DNA from: Comamonadaceae bacterium
GTDB lineage: Bacteria; Pseudomonadota; Gammaproteobacteria; Burkholderiales; Burkholderiaceae_C
Assembly (NCBI GenBank): GCA_947460165.1
Contig: CANHKH010000019.1
Coordinates: 1 to 18,441 of the forward strand
Length of the DNA: 18,441 nt
Direction of reading: 5' to 3'
The stretch's first letter is position 1. Each line of letters opens with the position of its first letter. The translations under genes and the position numbers were made by a program. Of this stretch, positions 7,448-14,282 are shown piece after piece. Under the pieces are notes generated by a model that saw only the letters and a list, made by a program, of their open reading frames with translations, searched no databases and was not told the DNA's origin.

Positions 7448-8200
7448 ATGACCCTCCAGACCCCACGCCGCTACGTGTTGATCAACCCCAACACCAATGC
7501 GCTCACCACGCAGCGCCTCCAAGACACCTTGCTGCCGCGCCTGCCCGCAGGCGTGCACTTGGACATACGCACTGCCCGCTTTGGCAGCAGCTACATCGCC
7601 TGCGAAGCCAGCCACGCGGTGGCCGCGCACGCCTGCCTGGACGCGTGGGCCGAGCATTGCCAGGCGGCCACGCAAGCACCTGACGGCGTGTTGATTGGCT
7701 GCTTTGGTGACCCAGGCCTCTTTGCCCTGCGGGAAGCCAGCGGCGCCCCGGTGACAGGGCTGGCCGAGGCCTCTTTTGTTCAGGCCGCAGCCTTAGGGCC
7801 GTTTGCCATCGTGACGGGCGGCGAGCGCTGGCGGCCCATGCTGCAGCGGCTGGCCCAGAGCTTGGGCTATGGCGATTTGCTGCGCCACATTGAAACTGTG
7901 GCCCCCAGTGGCGCGCAACTGCAGGCCGACCCGGCCATGGCGCTGCAGTGCTTGGGCCAGGCTTGCCGGCAGGCCAGCCAAGCGGGCGTCAAGAGCATCA
8001 TCATGGGGGGCGCTGGGCTGGCCGGTTATGCCGCGCTCTTACAGGACAGCACCGAGCTGCCCTTGATAGACAGCGCCCATGCCGGCCTGGAGGTGCTGCT
8101 GCAAGGCCAAGCGCCCCAGGCAGTCAAGGAGGGCAACGGCTTTTACGCCCAGTGGAGCGCCATGGCCGAGGGCATCATGCGCATGCCCGCCAAGGGCTAA
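7448..8200 (+). CDS. Asp/Glu/hydantoin racemase superfamily protein, one catalytic Cys missing
   Basis: From the ATG at 7448 the protein has 250 residues, the normal size. The start is chosen because the family begins at YVLINPNTNALTTQRL (9-24), which binds the substrate carboxylate. The first catalytic cysteine is present as Cys85 in VLIGCFGDPG. The second, normally in a GCAG motif, is replaced: the segment reads IIMGGAGLAG with Gly188 at that position. Racemases of this fold use two cysteines as acid and base, so simple racemisation is doubtful. A decarboxylase- or isomerase-type role, as in arylmalonate decarboxylase and maleate isomerase relatives, is possible. The ribosome site is poor. 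The gene ends 9 bases from the convergent CMD-family gene. Confidence 0.82.
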   Translation: MTLQTPRRYVLINPNTNALTTQRLQDTLLPRLPAGVHLDIRTARFGSSYIACEASHAVAAHACLDAWAEHCQAATQAPDGVLIGCFGDPGLFALREASGAPVTGLAEASFVQAAALGPFAIVTGGERWRPMLQRLAQSLGYGDLLRHIETVAPSGAQLQADPAMALQCLGQACRQASQAGVKSIIMGGAGLAGYAALLQDSTELPLIDSAHAGLEVLLQGQAPQAVKEGNGFYAQWSAMAEGIMRMPAKG

Positions 8201-8209
8201 GAGCAGGGC

Positions 8210-8785
8210 TTACAAATCCGGAAAGGCCCGCAAAGGTGCCGCAGCGCTGGCCGGCACGGGCGTGCGGGCGCCGTTCATGACCATGGACAGCAAGGCGTAA
8301 TAGCCGTTGATGCCTGTCAAATCCACCACGCCCTGCTCACCAAACAAGCGCAGCGCCTGCGCCCAGGTGGCGTCGCTCACGCTGCGGTTGTGGTGCAGCT
8401 CGGTGGAAAAGGCATAAACAGCGGCCTCGTCTTCAGGCAAATCAGCGGGCTGCCGGCCGTCTTGCAGCGCGGCAATGGTGGCGGAGGCCAGCCCGGCGCG
8501 CTCGGCAATGGGGGCGTGAATGGCCCACTCCACGGGCTGTGACCAAAAGCGGGCGGTGACCAAAATGGCCAACTCGGACAAGCGCAAAGTCAGCGCACTG
8601 CGGTAGCGCAGGTACTCGCCCATGCGCTGGGCGTGGTCCATCAGCTCGGGGCTGCGCAGCAAGGGCACAAAGGGCGAGATGAGGCCGCCGCGCGGGCCGT
8701 CAATGATGGCTTGGGCGTATTTTTTCTGCTCGGGCGTCCATTGCGCTTCAGGAATGGGGGGGAGTCGGTCGGGCTTGGCGGTCAT
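8210..8785 (-). CDS. Carboxymuconolactone decarboxylase (CMD) family protein
   Basis: The 191-residue all-alpha protein has the CMD core RLSELAILVTARFWSQPVEW (68-87) followed by AIHAPIAERAGL. The conserved Glu86 and His90 are in place, while the CxxC of AhpD-type peroxidases is absent. It thus groups with 4-carboxymuconolactone-decarboxylase-like proteins, many of which act in degradation pathways on unidentified substrates. It lies after the terminator of a Bug receptor gene on the same strand, 108 bases downstream, and converges on the racemase-like gene with only 9 bases between stops. No strong ribosome site is visible before the ATG. The substrate is not inferable. Confidence 0.87.
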   Translation of the reverse strand: MTAKPDRLPPIPEAQWTPEQKKYAQAIIDGPRGGLISPFVPLLRSPELMDHAQRMGEYLRYRSALTLRLSELAILVTARFWSQPVEWAIHAPIAERAGLASATIAALQDGRQPADLPEDEAAVYAFSTELHHNRSVSDATWAQALRLFGEQGVVDLTGINGYYALLSMVMNGARTPVPASAAAPLRAFPDL

Positions 8786-8804
8786 GTGGTCAACAAAGCG
8801 AAGT

Positions 8805-8841
8805 AAAAAAACGAAGCCGCCGCACTGAGCAGTGCGCCGGC
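8805..8841 (-). terminator. Intrinsic terminator of the Bug gene at 8894..9850
   Basis: GCACT (8822-8826) pairs with AGTGC (8831-8835) around a GAGC loop. The stem continues outward for five more pairs to 8816/8841 with one mismatch. On the minus strand it is followed within five bases by seven U residues (A run 8805-8811). It sits 53 bases past the stop codon. Confidence 0.75.
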
Positions 8842-8893
8842 GCGTGGAATGGGCAAGAAGCGCCAGCAGCCGCCTAAATGGCGGCCAAGGCGA

Positions 8894-9850
8894 TTATTCC
8901 GTGATGTTGTTGTCCTTGATGAACTTGGCCCAGGTCGAAATTTGCTTGTCCACAAAGGGCTTGAACACCTCGGGGCCGCCGGCCAAGATGTCAATGCCTT
9001 GGGCGTTGAGCTTTTGCGCCACTTCGGGCGTGCGCAGGGCTTTGCCCAGGGCGTCATTGAAGCGGCTGATCACGGCAGGCGGCAATTTGGCCGGGCCAAT
9101 CACGCCCCACCAGGCCGGCGCGTCAAAGCCCGGGAAACCGCTCTCGGCAATGGTGGGTACATCGGGCATTTGGCGCGAGCGCTTGCTGGTGCTCACCACC
9201 AAGGGCTTGACGTTGCCCGCATCCACTTGCGGCTTGACCAAAAAGAGCGATCCCACCACCAGCGGCACATGGCCGCCTGCCGCGTCTGTCATGAGCGGGC
9301 CGCCCCCGCGGTAAGGCACGTGGGTCCAGTCAAAGCCGGCTGTTTTGGCCAGAGAGGCCATGGCCAGGTGACCCAAGCTGCCCGCGCCTATGGTGCCGTA
9401 GCTGGTTTTTTGCTTGGCCTTGGAGGCCTCCACCAACTGCGCAAAGCTGGTGACTGGCGAGCCCTTGCTCGCACCCAGCAGCATGGGCGCGGTGCCAATG
9501 AGGTGGATGTGCTCCAAGTCTTTGAGCGTGTCAAAAGGCATGCTGGGTTTGAGGCCGGGGTTCACGCCGTGGGTGTCAAACACCACGCCAAAGGTGTAGC
9601 CATCGGGCGCGGCCCTGGCCACCGCCTGCGTGCCCACCACGCCAGAGGCACCGCCTATGTTTTCCACCACCACAGTTTGATTGAGTTGCTGGCGCAAGGC
9701 CTCGGCCAAGATGCGGGCCACCTGGTCCACCGAGCCCCCGGGCGGGAACACCGCAATCAGGCGAATGGGTTTGGCCGTGGGCCAGTCTTGCGCCAGCCCC
9801 AAACTGGCCGTCAAACCCAGCAGGGCCGCCACAACGCATTTTTTGAACAT
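8894..9850 (-). CDS. Bug/TctC family periplasmic solute receptor
   Basis: From the ATG at 9850 the protein has 318 residues with a short Sec signal (MFKKCVVAALLGLTASLGLA). This start is preferred over the upstream one at 9907 because the signal peptide begins here and an AAGGTG site lies about 8 bases before it. The Bug pattern is complete: PIRLIAVFPPGGSVDQVAR (about 27-45), VVVENIGGASGVVGTQAVAR, APDGYTFG, and a mid-domain YGTIGAGSLGHLAMA. It is monocistronic in appearance, ending in an intrinsic terminator before the CMD-family gene. No TctAB partner is nearby. The ligand is unknown, probably an organic acid. Confidence 0.93.
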   Translation of the reverse strand: MFKKCVVAALLGLTASLGLAQDWPTAKPIRLIAVFPPGGSVDQVARILAEALRQQLNQTVVVENIGGASGVVGTQAVARAAPDGYTFGVVFDTHGVNPGLKPSMPFDTLKDLEHIHLIGTAPMLLGASKGSPVTSFAQLVEASKAKQKTSYGTIGAGSLGHLAMASLAKTAGFDWTHVPYRGGGPLMTDAAGGHVPLVVGSLFLVKPQVDAGNVKPLVVSTSKRSRQMPDVPTIAESGFPGFDAPAWWGVIGPAKLPPAVISRFNDALGKALRTPEVAQKLNAQGIDILAGGPEVFKPFVDKQISTWAKFIKDNNITE

Positions 9851-10033
9851 TTTGGATTCACCTTTTGAAGAGGGGTGATCGTAAAAATTCAAGGCCCGAA
9901 GCACCATGTGTGCTTACCCTTAGGGTGGGGCGTGGGTGGGTTTGAATTGCACTGCGGCAGACGCACCAGACACAGGCCACTTTTGATTGGCTTTCCAATG
10001 CGCTTTCAAAATGAAAAAACGAGGGGCTATCCG

Positions 10034-10101
10034 TGGTGGACGACACATGGATCGAACTTGCGACCCCTGCAGTGTGAATGCCTGCAGCGCTCTGACGGTC
10101 C
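10034..10101 (-). pseudogene. tRNA-Val(CAC) remnant
   Basis: Read on the minus strand, the 3' end is intact: CCA at 10034-10036, acceptor arm GTCGTCC (10038-10044) and T-loop TTCGATC (10050-10056), whose stem has one A:A mismatch. The anticodon loop TTCACAC gives anticodon CAC (valine). The anticodon stem CTGCA/TGCAG carries a 4-base insertion. After GAGCGC the D-arm is lost, and a GGAC acceptor start follows directly. About 68 bases remain instead of about 76. It should not fold as a functional tRNA. Confidence 0.72.
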
Positions 10102-10270
10102 AAAATCCCCACAACAAAACCAAACAAAAAGGGGGGCGATGAGCCTGCTCAAAAAGGGGCACCGCGCCAGCGCGGGCAATGAATGAGTCGACGCAGTCAC
10201 AAATTGCATGTCAAGTCGATGAATGTCCCGCCTCAAGTCAGATGCCCCCCTGCCCTGCCTGGGTCACGTG

Positions 10271-10560
10271 CACGCTGGCCCCCTCGCCCAAGACCACGCG
10301 CTTGACCAGCTCGACCTCATGGGCCGCCCGGTGCATCACCCGAAAGCAATGTTCCTTCTGGACATCAAGCACGACTCCATGCGCAAGGCCGGCATCCCCG
10401 GTGGCGCGTAGGTCGTCGTCTCCGTCGTCGGCGTCAACAACTTCTATGCGAGTTGTGAGTGTGTGTTCACCCCCCTCGAAGGCGTGCCGCGGGTCGTCCT
10501 TTCCAACAATGACGACTGCGCCATCGCTCGCAGCTGAGGTGCAGCCGTCGGGCGCAGCGA
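10271..10560 (+). pseudogene. umuDC (DNA polymerase V) remnant
   Basis: One frame reads GPLAQDHALDQLDL, then HHPKAMFLLDIKHDSMRKAG, which matches the UmuD region around its catalytic serine (canonical GDSM, here HDSM). A TAG at 10409-10411 follows. The same frame continues with VVGVNNFYASCECVF and VVLSNNDDCAIARS, the N-terminus of UmuC, and stops at TGA (10535-10537). A shifted frame gives AEVQPSG, matching the next UmuC block. The UmuD C-terminus and UmuC N-terminus are thus joined by an internal deletion. The first catalytic aspartate of UmuC (VDCNNFY in the family) is glycine here. The piece cannot be functional. Confidence 0.8.
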
Positions 10561-10636
10561 GGGCCACTCCTGAGCCAGGCCCAGGCTGGCTGCACCATGC
10601 GTGCTTAACCTTGACTTGCAGCCCCACAAGCGCTGC

Positions 10637-11620
10637 TTACTTTTCCAGCATGCCCAGCGCTCTGAGCAACTGCGTCATGGCCAGCTTGTCCTGCTGCACA
10701 AAGGCGGTGGTGTCCTGTGGCGACAGGTCGATACGCTCACCCCCCTGGGCGGCCAGGGCCTGGACATACGCAGGATCGGCGGCGGCCAGGGCCATGGCGC
10801 TGCGCAAGGCTTCCACCACGCCGTCAGGCGTGCCCTTGGGCGCCGCCAGCGTGTACCAGGTGGCCGTGGCGGTGTTGCCATAGCCGAGTTCGGCCATGGT
10901 GGGCACATTGGGCAGCAAAGGGCTGCGCTGGGCGCCGCCATAAGCCAGGGCCTTGACCCTTCCATCCGCGATGAAGGGGTTGACGGCCGAGTGGTTGAGC
11001 ATGCCCAACTGGACCTGGCCGCCCAGCAAGTCCTTGATCGCCGGGGGTGCGCCGTTGTAGGGCACATGGGTGAGCTTGATCTGAGCCGCTTGGGCGAAGG
11101 CCTCGGCCCCCAGGTGGGTGGCCCCGCCCATGCCGGCCGAGCCGTAGTTCAAACGTCCGGGCTCCTTGCGCGCCAGCGCAATCAGGGCCTGCAGTGAATC
11201 CACGCCCAGGCCCGGATGGGCAATCAGCACATTGGGCTGGCTGGCCGCCACTCCGATGAAACGGAAATCGCCAATGCCGTCGTAGGCAATGCGCTGCATC
11301 AGCGGCGTGACCACATGGCCGGCGGAGGTGCCCAGCAGCAAGGTGTAGCCATCGGGCCTAGCCCGGGCCACATGGGCGGTGGCGATGGTGGCAGCGCCGC
11401 CGGGTCGCCCCTCCACCACCACGGTCTGCTTGAGCCGCGCCTCCAGTTGCCGGCCCAGCAAGCGGGCCAGTGCATCGGCCGAACCTCCGGGCGCGTAGGG
11501 ATGGACGAGGGTGATGGGCCGGGAGGGCCAGGCGTCCTGGGCATGCAGCGAATGCGTCGCAGACAGGGCCATCAGGCCGAGAAGTTGACGGCGGCGGAGA
11601 AAGGCAGTTGTGTGAGTCAT
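10637..11620 (-). CDS. Bug/TctC family periplasmic solute receptor
   Basis: The 327-residue protein has a signal peptide with a Tat-like motif (LRRRQLLGLMALSATHSLHA, cleavage near 28). The Bug signatures follow: ITLVHPYAPGGSADALAR (about 37-54), then VVVEGRPGGAATIATAHVAR, RPDGYTLLLG, YGSAGMGGATHLGAEAF and VPYNGAPPAIKDLLGG. It is transcribed away from the hydratase genes. The shared 209-base intergenic region carries an inverted repeat that recurs behind the IclR-type gene, so it is probably co-regulated with the island. The likely role is periplasmic capture of the substrate degraded by the adjacent enzymes. No membrane transporter subunits are present. The stop lies about 75 bases from the umuDC scar; no obvious terminator hairpin was found. 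Confidence 0.93.
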   Translation of the reverse strand: MTHTTAFLRRRQLLGLMALSATHSLHAQDAWPSRPITLVHPYAPGGSADALARLLGRQLEARLKQTVVVEGRPGGAATIATAHVARARPDGYTLLLGTSAGHVVTPLMQRIAYDGIGDFRFIGVAASQPNVLIAHPGLGVDSLQALIALARKEPGRLNYGSAGMGGATHLGAEAFAQAAQIKLTHVPYNGAPPAIKDLLGGQVQLGMLNHSAVNPFIADGRVKALAYGGAQRSPLLPNVPTMAELGYGNTATATWYTLAAPKGTPDGVVEALRSAMALAAADPAYVQALAAQGGERIDLSPQDTTAFVQQDKLAMTQLLRALGMLEK

Positions 11621-11724
11621 CCGGGATCCTGGACTGAGGGCATGGGAAGTGCTTCAGGCTGCCGAGCTGGCCTGATGGATCGCGATCATCTTGACAGTTG
11701 CGGCAGAAGCCAAGCACCAATCTT

Positions 11725-11748
11725 GAACTTTCCGCTGTGCGGAATTTC
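11725..11748. promoter_or_regulatory. Putative IclR-type operator, site 1
   Basis: TTCCGC (11730-11735), TGT and GCGGAA (11739-11744) form a perfect 6-bp inverted repeat with a 3-base centre. It lies 86 bases before the hydratase alpha start and 110 bases before the divergent Bug start. The same 15-bp architecture, with an identical ACT flank, recurs at 14201..14215 next to the IclR-family gene. Confidence 0.7.
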
Positions 11749-11792
11749 AAAAAATCACAGGTCTGAGGCTGGACCTGACACCGGCCAATGCA

Positions 11793-11811
11793 GGGCATGA
11801 TGGCGGTTCCC
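11793..11811 (+). promoter_or_regulatory. Shared leader/promoter block, copy 1
   Basis: GGGCATGATGGCGGTTCCC matches the block at 14252..14270 in 16 of 19 positions by hand count. Both lie downstream of the inverted-repeat operator and 12 to 18 bases before the next start codon. The CATGAT inside may be a -10 element; this is inference only. Confidence 0.4.
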
Positions 11812-11829
11812 GCCACCTAAAGCCTTTTG

Positions 11830-12702
11830 ATGCCCATCGACAGCGCCACGATTCGAAGGGTGACCGCATCTCTGTACGAGCGATCTCTCAAAAAAATCCC
11901 GGACGACACCCGTGCCGTGCTGGATGCCGCCCGTCGACGTGAAACCCAGGCCACGGCTCAGCGCACCTTCACCTTGATGCTGAAAAGCGCCGACGCAGCC
12001 GCCAGTCAGGGGCAGCTGGTCTGCACCGATGTGGGGATCCCGACCTACAGCGTGAAGATTGGCACCCGCGTGCAGTTCAGCGGGCCGGTGCGCCAAGCCA
12101 TCGTGGACGGGTTTGCGGACCTCACCCGCCACATCGACCCGCCCATACTCAAGATGGTCACGCACCCCCTGACGCATGAAAGGAGTTACGCCGGAAAGGA
12201 CATTCCCATCGTCTCCTTCGATGTGATCGATGACGCCGAGCACATGGACATCGTCTGCTCGCCAAAGGCAATGGGCACGGGGCGGTGGGAAGCGGTGGAG
12301 GCCTTTGTCTATCCCACAGTCGAGGATGTGCAGAAGTTTGTGCTGGAGGTGATCCTGCGCGCGGGCTCGCAGCCTTGTCTGCCCATCGTCGTCGGCGTAG
12401 GCATAGGCGGCACCTTTGACCAGGCCACCCGCCTGGCCAAGGAAGCCATGCTGCGCCCCCATGGCCATGTGCAGGCAGACCCCTTGCTCGCCGGCATGGA
12501 AAAGCGCCTGCTCGATGCCATCAATCAGATGGGCTTTGGCGCCATGGGCACGGGGGGCGACACCAGCGCCATGGCGGTCCACGTGGATTACTCGGCCAGC
12601 CATGGCTTTGTGCCCGTGGCGGTGTGCCTGAACTGCTGGATCAACCGCCGAACCGCAGCGCGCATCCATGGCGATGGAAGGGTGGAGACGCTCTATGAAT
12701 GA
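11830..12702 (+). CDS. Class I fumarase / tartrate dehydratase-like hydratase, alpha subunit
   Basis: The 290-residue protein matches the N-terminal (alpha) half of [4Fe-4S] class I fumarases and the TtdA subunit. Cysteines fit for cluster binding are Cys65 in VCTDVG, Cys183 in SQPCLPIVVGVGIGG, and Cys269 in LNCWINRR. Two motifs deviate: the usual CxDTG reads CTDVG, and the usual KGGGSEN reads KAMGTGR (about 146-152), so the substrate may not be fumarate or tartrate. The ATG at 11830 is taken over the adjacent TTG. The ribosome site is weak. The stop overlaps the beta-subunit start by eight bases (ATGAATGA), indicating coupled synthesis of a heterodimer. It probably belongs to the IclR-type regulon. 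Confidence 0.88.
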   Translation: MPIDSATIRRVTASLYERSLKKIPDDTRAVLDAARRRETQATAQRTFTLMLKSADAAASQGQLVCTDVGIPTYSVKIGTRVQFSGPVRQAIVDGFADLTRHIDPPILKMVTHPLTHERSYAGKDIPIVSFDVIDDAEHMDIVCSPKAMGTGRWEAVEAFVYPTVEDVQKFVLEVILRAGSQPCLPIVVGVGIGGTFDQATRLAKEAMLRPHGHVQADPLLAGMEKRLLDAINQMGFGAMGTGGDTSAMAVHVDYSASHGFVPVAVCLNCWINRRTAARIHGDGRVETLYE

Positions 12703-13333
12703 AGCAGCCGTTGCCAGCCGGTTTCACGCCCTGAGTCTGCCCCTGTCGCCGGCCCAGGTGCGCGAACTGCGGGTCGGCGACATGGTGAGCCTGAGCGGCG
12801 CCGTGACGGTGAGCATTGGCATTCCCACCCACAAACGCATGGCCGAAGCTGTCCGCCGTGGAGACGCTCTTCCAGTGAACCTCAGGGGCGGGGCTTTCTT
12901 TCACCTTAGCACCTATGTGCGCGAGAAGGACGGCGTGCCCACACCGCTTTACACCAACCCATCCACCAGCACCCGCTACAACCCCTGGATGCCCGACATC
13001 GTGCGGGGCCTGGGACTGAGTCTGGTGGGCGGCAAAGGCGGGCTCGATGCAGCCAGCAGCGTGGTGCTGCGCGAGTGCGGATGCGCCTACCTGTCTTTTC
13101 TCGGGGGCGGCAGCCCGCTCTTTTCCCAGGCCTTGAAAGGCGTGCGCTCCTCGCACTGGAACGAGTACATCTCCCAGTTCAGGCTGCTCACCCTGGACGT
13201 GGCCGAACTGGGACCCGCCACGGTGGCGATCGACGCCCATGGTGGCAATGTGTACGAGCACCTGCATGCACAGGCGAGTGCGCGCCTGCCCGGCATCCTC
13301 GAGCGTCTTCGCCAGAGCAAGCAGGCCGATTGA
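12695..13333 (+). CDS. Class I fumarase / tartrate dehydratase-like hydratase, beta subunit
   Basis: The 212-residue protein corresponds to the C-terminal (beta) domain of class I fumarases or TtdB. It keeps the overall layout: GDMVSLSGAVTV (28-39), THKRM (45-49), STSTRYNPWMPDIV (90-103), GGKGG, and EYISQFRLLTLDVAELGP near the end. The usual [T/A]RDxAH signature is replaced by SIGIPTH (40-46), and the following GPT-like motif by HLSTYV, so substrate contacts must differ. The ATG at 12695 is chosen over 12668 because family similarity starts after it and a GGTGGAGA site precedes it. It overlaps the alpha stop. The gene for the IclR-type regulator follows after 79 bases on the same strand. Confidence 0.85.
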   Translation: MNEAAVASRFHALSLPLSPAQVRELRVGDMVSLSGAVTVSIGIPTHKRMAEAVRRGDALPVNLRGGAFFHLSTYVREKDGVPTPLYTNPSTSTRYNPWMPDIVRGLGLSLVGGKGGLDAASSVVLRECGCAYLSFLGGGSPLFSQALKGVRSSHWNEYISQFRLLTLDVAELGPATVAIDAHGGNVYEHLHAQASARLPGILERLRQSKQAD

Positions 13334-13412
13334 AGGGCGGCGCCCTTGCGCACAAGAGCCTGGCAGCAGTGCAGTACACTGATTTTTTAAATGTCTGACA
13401 CTTGGCGCTTTC

Positions 13413-14198
13413 ATGCCCGCAGCGCGACCTATCAACGTGGTGGTGCGTGCCCTCAAACTGCTGCGGGCACTCAACCGGCAGGCGATCTCAACGCTGGACG
13501 CGCTGCACAAGGCCACCGGCATCCCTAAACCCTCCATCGTTCGCCTGTTGCAGACGCTGGAAGCCGAAGGCCTGGTCAGGCGTGCCCCCCAGTACGGCGC
13601 CTACCACCTGACCTCGGAGGTCAACGCGCTGGCCAGCGGCTACCACAGCGAGCCGCGCATTATTGAAGCCGCCGCTGCCGTGGCCGACCGCCTGACCCGG
13701 GACTTGAAATGGCCGGTGTCGGTGGCGGTGCACGACGGTGACGCCATGGTGGTGCGTTACAGCACCATCCCCCAGTCCAGCCTGTCCTTTTTTCATTCCA
13801 CCATCAACATGCGCATCAGCATGCTGACGCAGGCCATGGGGCGGGCTTACCTGGCCTTCGTCGACCCGCTGGAACGCAAGGCCCTGCTCAATATGCTGCA
13901 CAGCGCCGAGTCCGCCGGTGCCATCGAAGCCGCCAGCGAGTCGCAAGCGATTCGCGCCATGCTTACGCAGGTGCGCCGACGTGGCTACGCCTTGCGCGAT
14001 CCACGGGTTCGACCAGAATCCTCGACCATCGCCGTGCCCATCTACGACGAGGACCATGTCGTGGCCACACTGGGACTGACTTGGTTTTCCTCGGCACTGA
14101 GTACCGACAAGGCGGTCGAGAGCTTTTTTGCGCCATTGCAACAGGCTTCCAACGAGATCAGCCAGGCACTCTCAAAACTGACGCTGCCCGCCTCCTAA
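13413..14198 (+). CDS. IclR-family transcriptional regulator
   Basis: The 261-residue protein has an N-terminal winged helix-turn-helix (about 7-67: ISTLDALHKATGIPKPSIVR, then LLQTLEAEGLVRR) and a C-terminal effector domain (about 80-250) with SSTIAVPIYDEDHVVATLGL. Length and layout are normal for IclR regulators, which often control aromatic and organic-acid catabolism, as activator or repressor, from the adjacent gene. The HTH segment resembles MhpR-type members. Immediately after its stop lies an inverted repeat also found in the promoter of the upstream hydratase genes, so this protein is the natural candidate to bind both. No strong ribosome site precedes the ATG. Whether it is read from its own promoter or from the hydratase operon is unclear. 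Confidence 0.92.
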   Translation: MPAARPINVVVRALKLLRALNRQAISTLDALHKATGIPKPSIVRLLQTLEAEGLVRRAPQYGAYHLTSEVNALASGYHSEPRIIEAAAAVADRLTRDLKWPVSVAVHDGDAMVVRYSTIPQSSLSFFHSTINMRISMLTQAMGRAYLAFVDPLERKALLNMLHSAESAGAIEAASESQAIRAMLTQVRRRGYALRDPRVRPESSTIAVPIYDEDHVVATLGLTWFSSALSTDKAVESFFAPLQQASNEISQALSKLTLPAS

Positions 14199-14200
14199 CT

Positions 14201-14215
14201 TTCCGCCGTGCGGAA
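14201..14215. promoter_or_regulatory. Putative IclR-type operator, site 2
   Basis: TTCCGC (14201-14206), CGT and GCGGAA (14210-14215) repeat the architecture of site 1 with only the spacer changed. The site begins two bases after the regulator's stop codon and 68 bases before the start of the Bug receptor gene. A site upstream of the -35 region would suit activation. Confidence 0.72.
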
Positions 14216-14231
14216 AATAGGGGATTTGCCC

Positions 14232-14260
14232 TTGGCGAGCCGCCACAGGCTGGGGATGAT
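14232..14260 (+). promoter_or_regulatory. Candidate sigma-70 promoter of the downstream operon
   Basis: TTGGCG (14232-14237) and GATGAT (14255-14260) are spaced by 17 bases between operator site 2 and the Bug start. Both hexamers are imperfect. Position and spacing are the main support. Confidence 0.35.
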
Positions 14261-14270
14261 GACGCTTCCC
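14252..14270 (+). promoter_or_regulatory. Shared leader/promoter block, copy 2
   Basis: GGGGATGATGACGCTTCCC matches the block at 11793..11811 in 16 of 19 positions. It overlaps the putative -10 and ends just at the AAGGAG ribosome site of the Bug gene. Confidence 0.4.
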
Positions 14271-14282
14271 AAGGAGTTCATC

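Larger units (their letters stand above)
9851..10636. other. Remnant zone between the two catabolic regions
   Basis: About 0.8 kb separates two minus-strand Bug genes without an intact gene. Its left part holds the promoter region of the Bug gene at 8894..9850. The centre holds a decayed tRNA-Val on the minus strand, and the right part holds umuDC fragments on the plus strand. Both are listed separately. The mix of decayed tRNA and SOS-polymerase pieces suggests an old integration or deletion junction. Confidence 0.6.

Noticed and set aside
14208..14282. GTG start 25 codons upstream of the operon's Bug gene
   Set aside because: It would begin inside the inverted-repeat operator and precede the signal peptide; the ATG at 14283 has an AAGGAG site.
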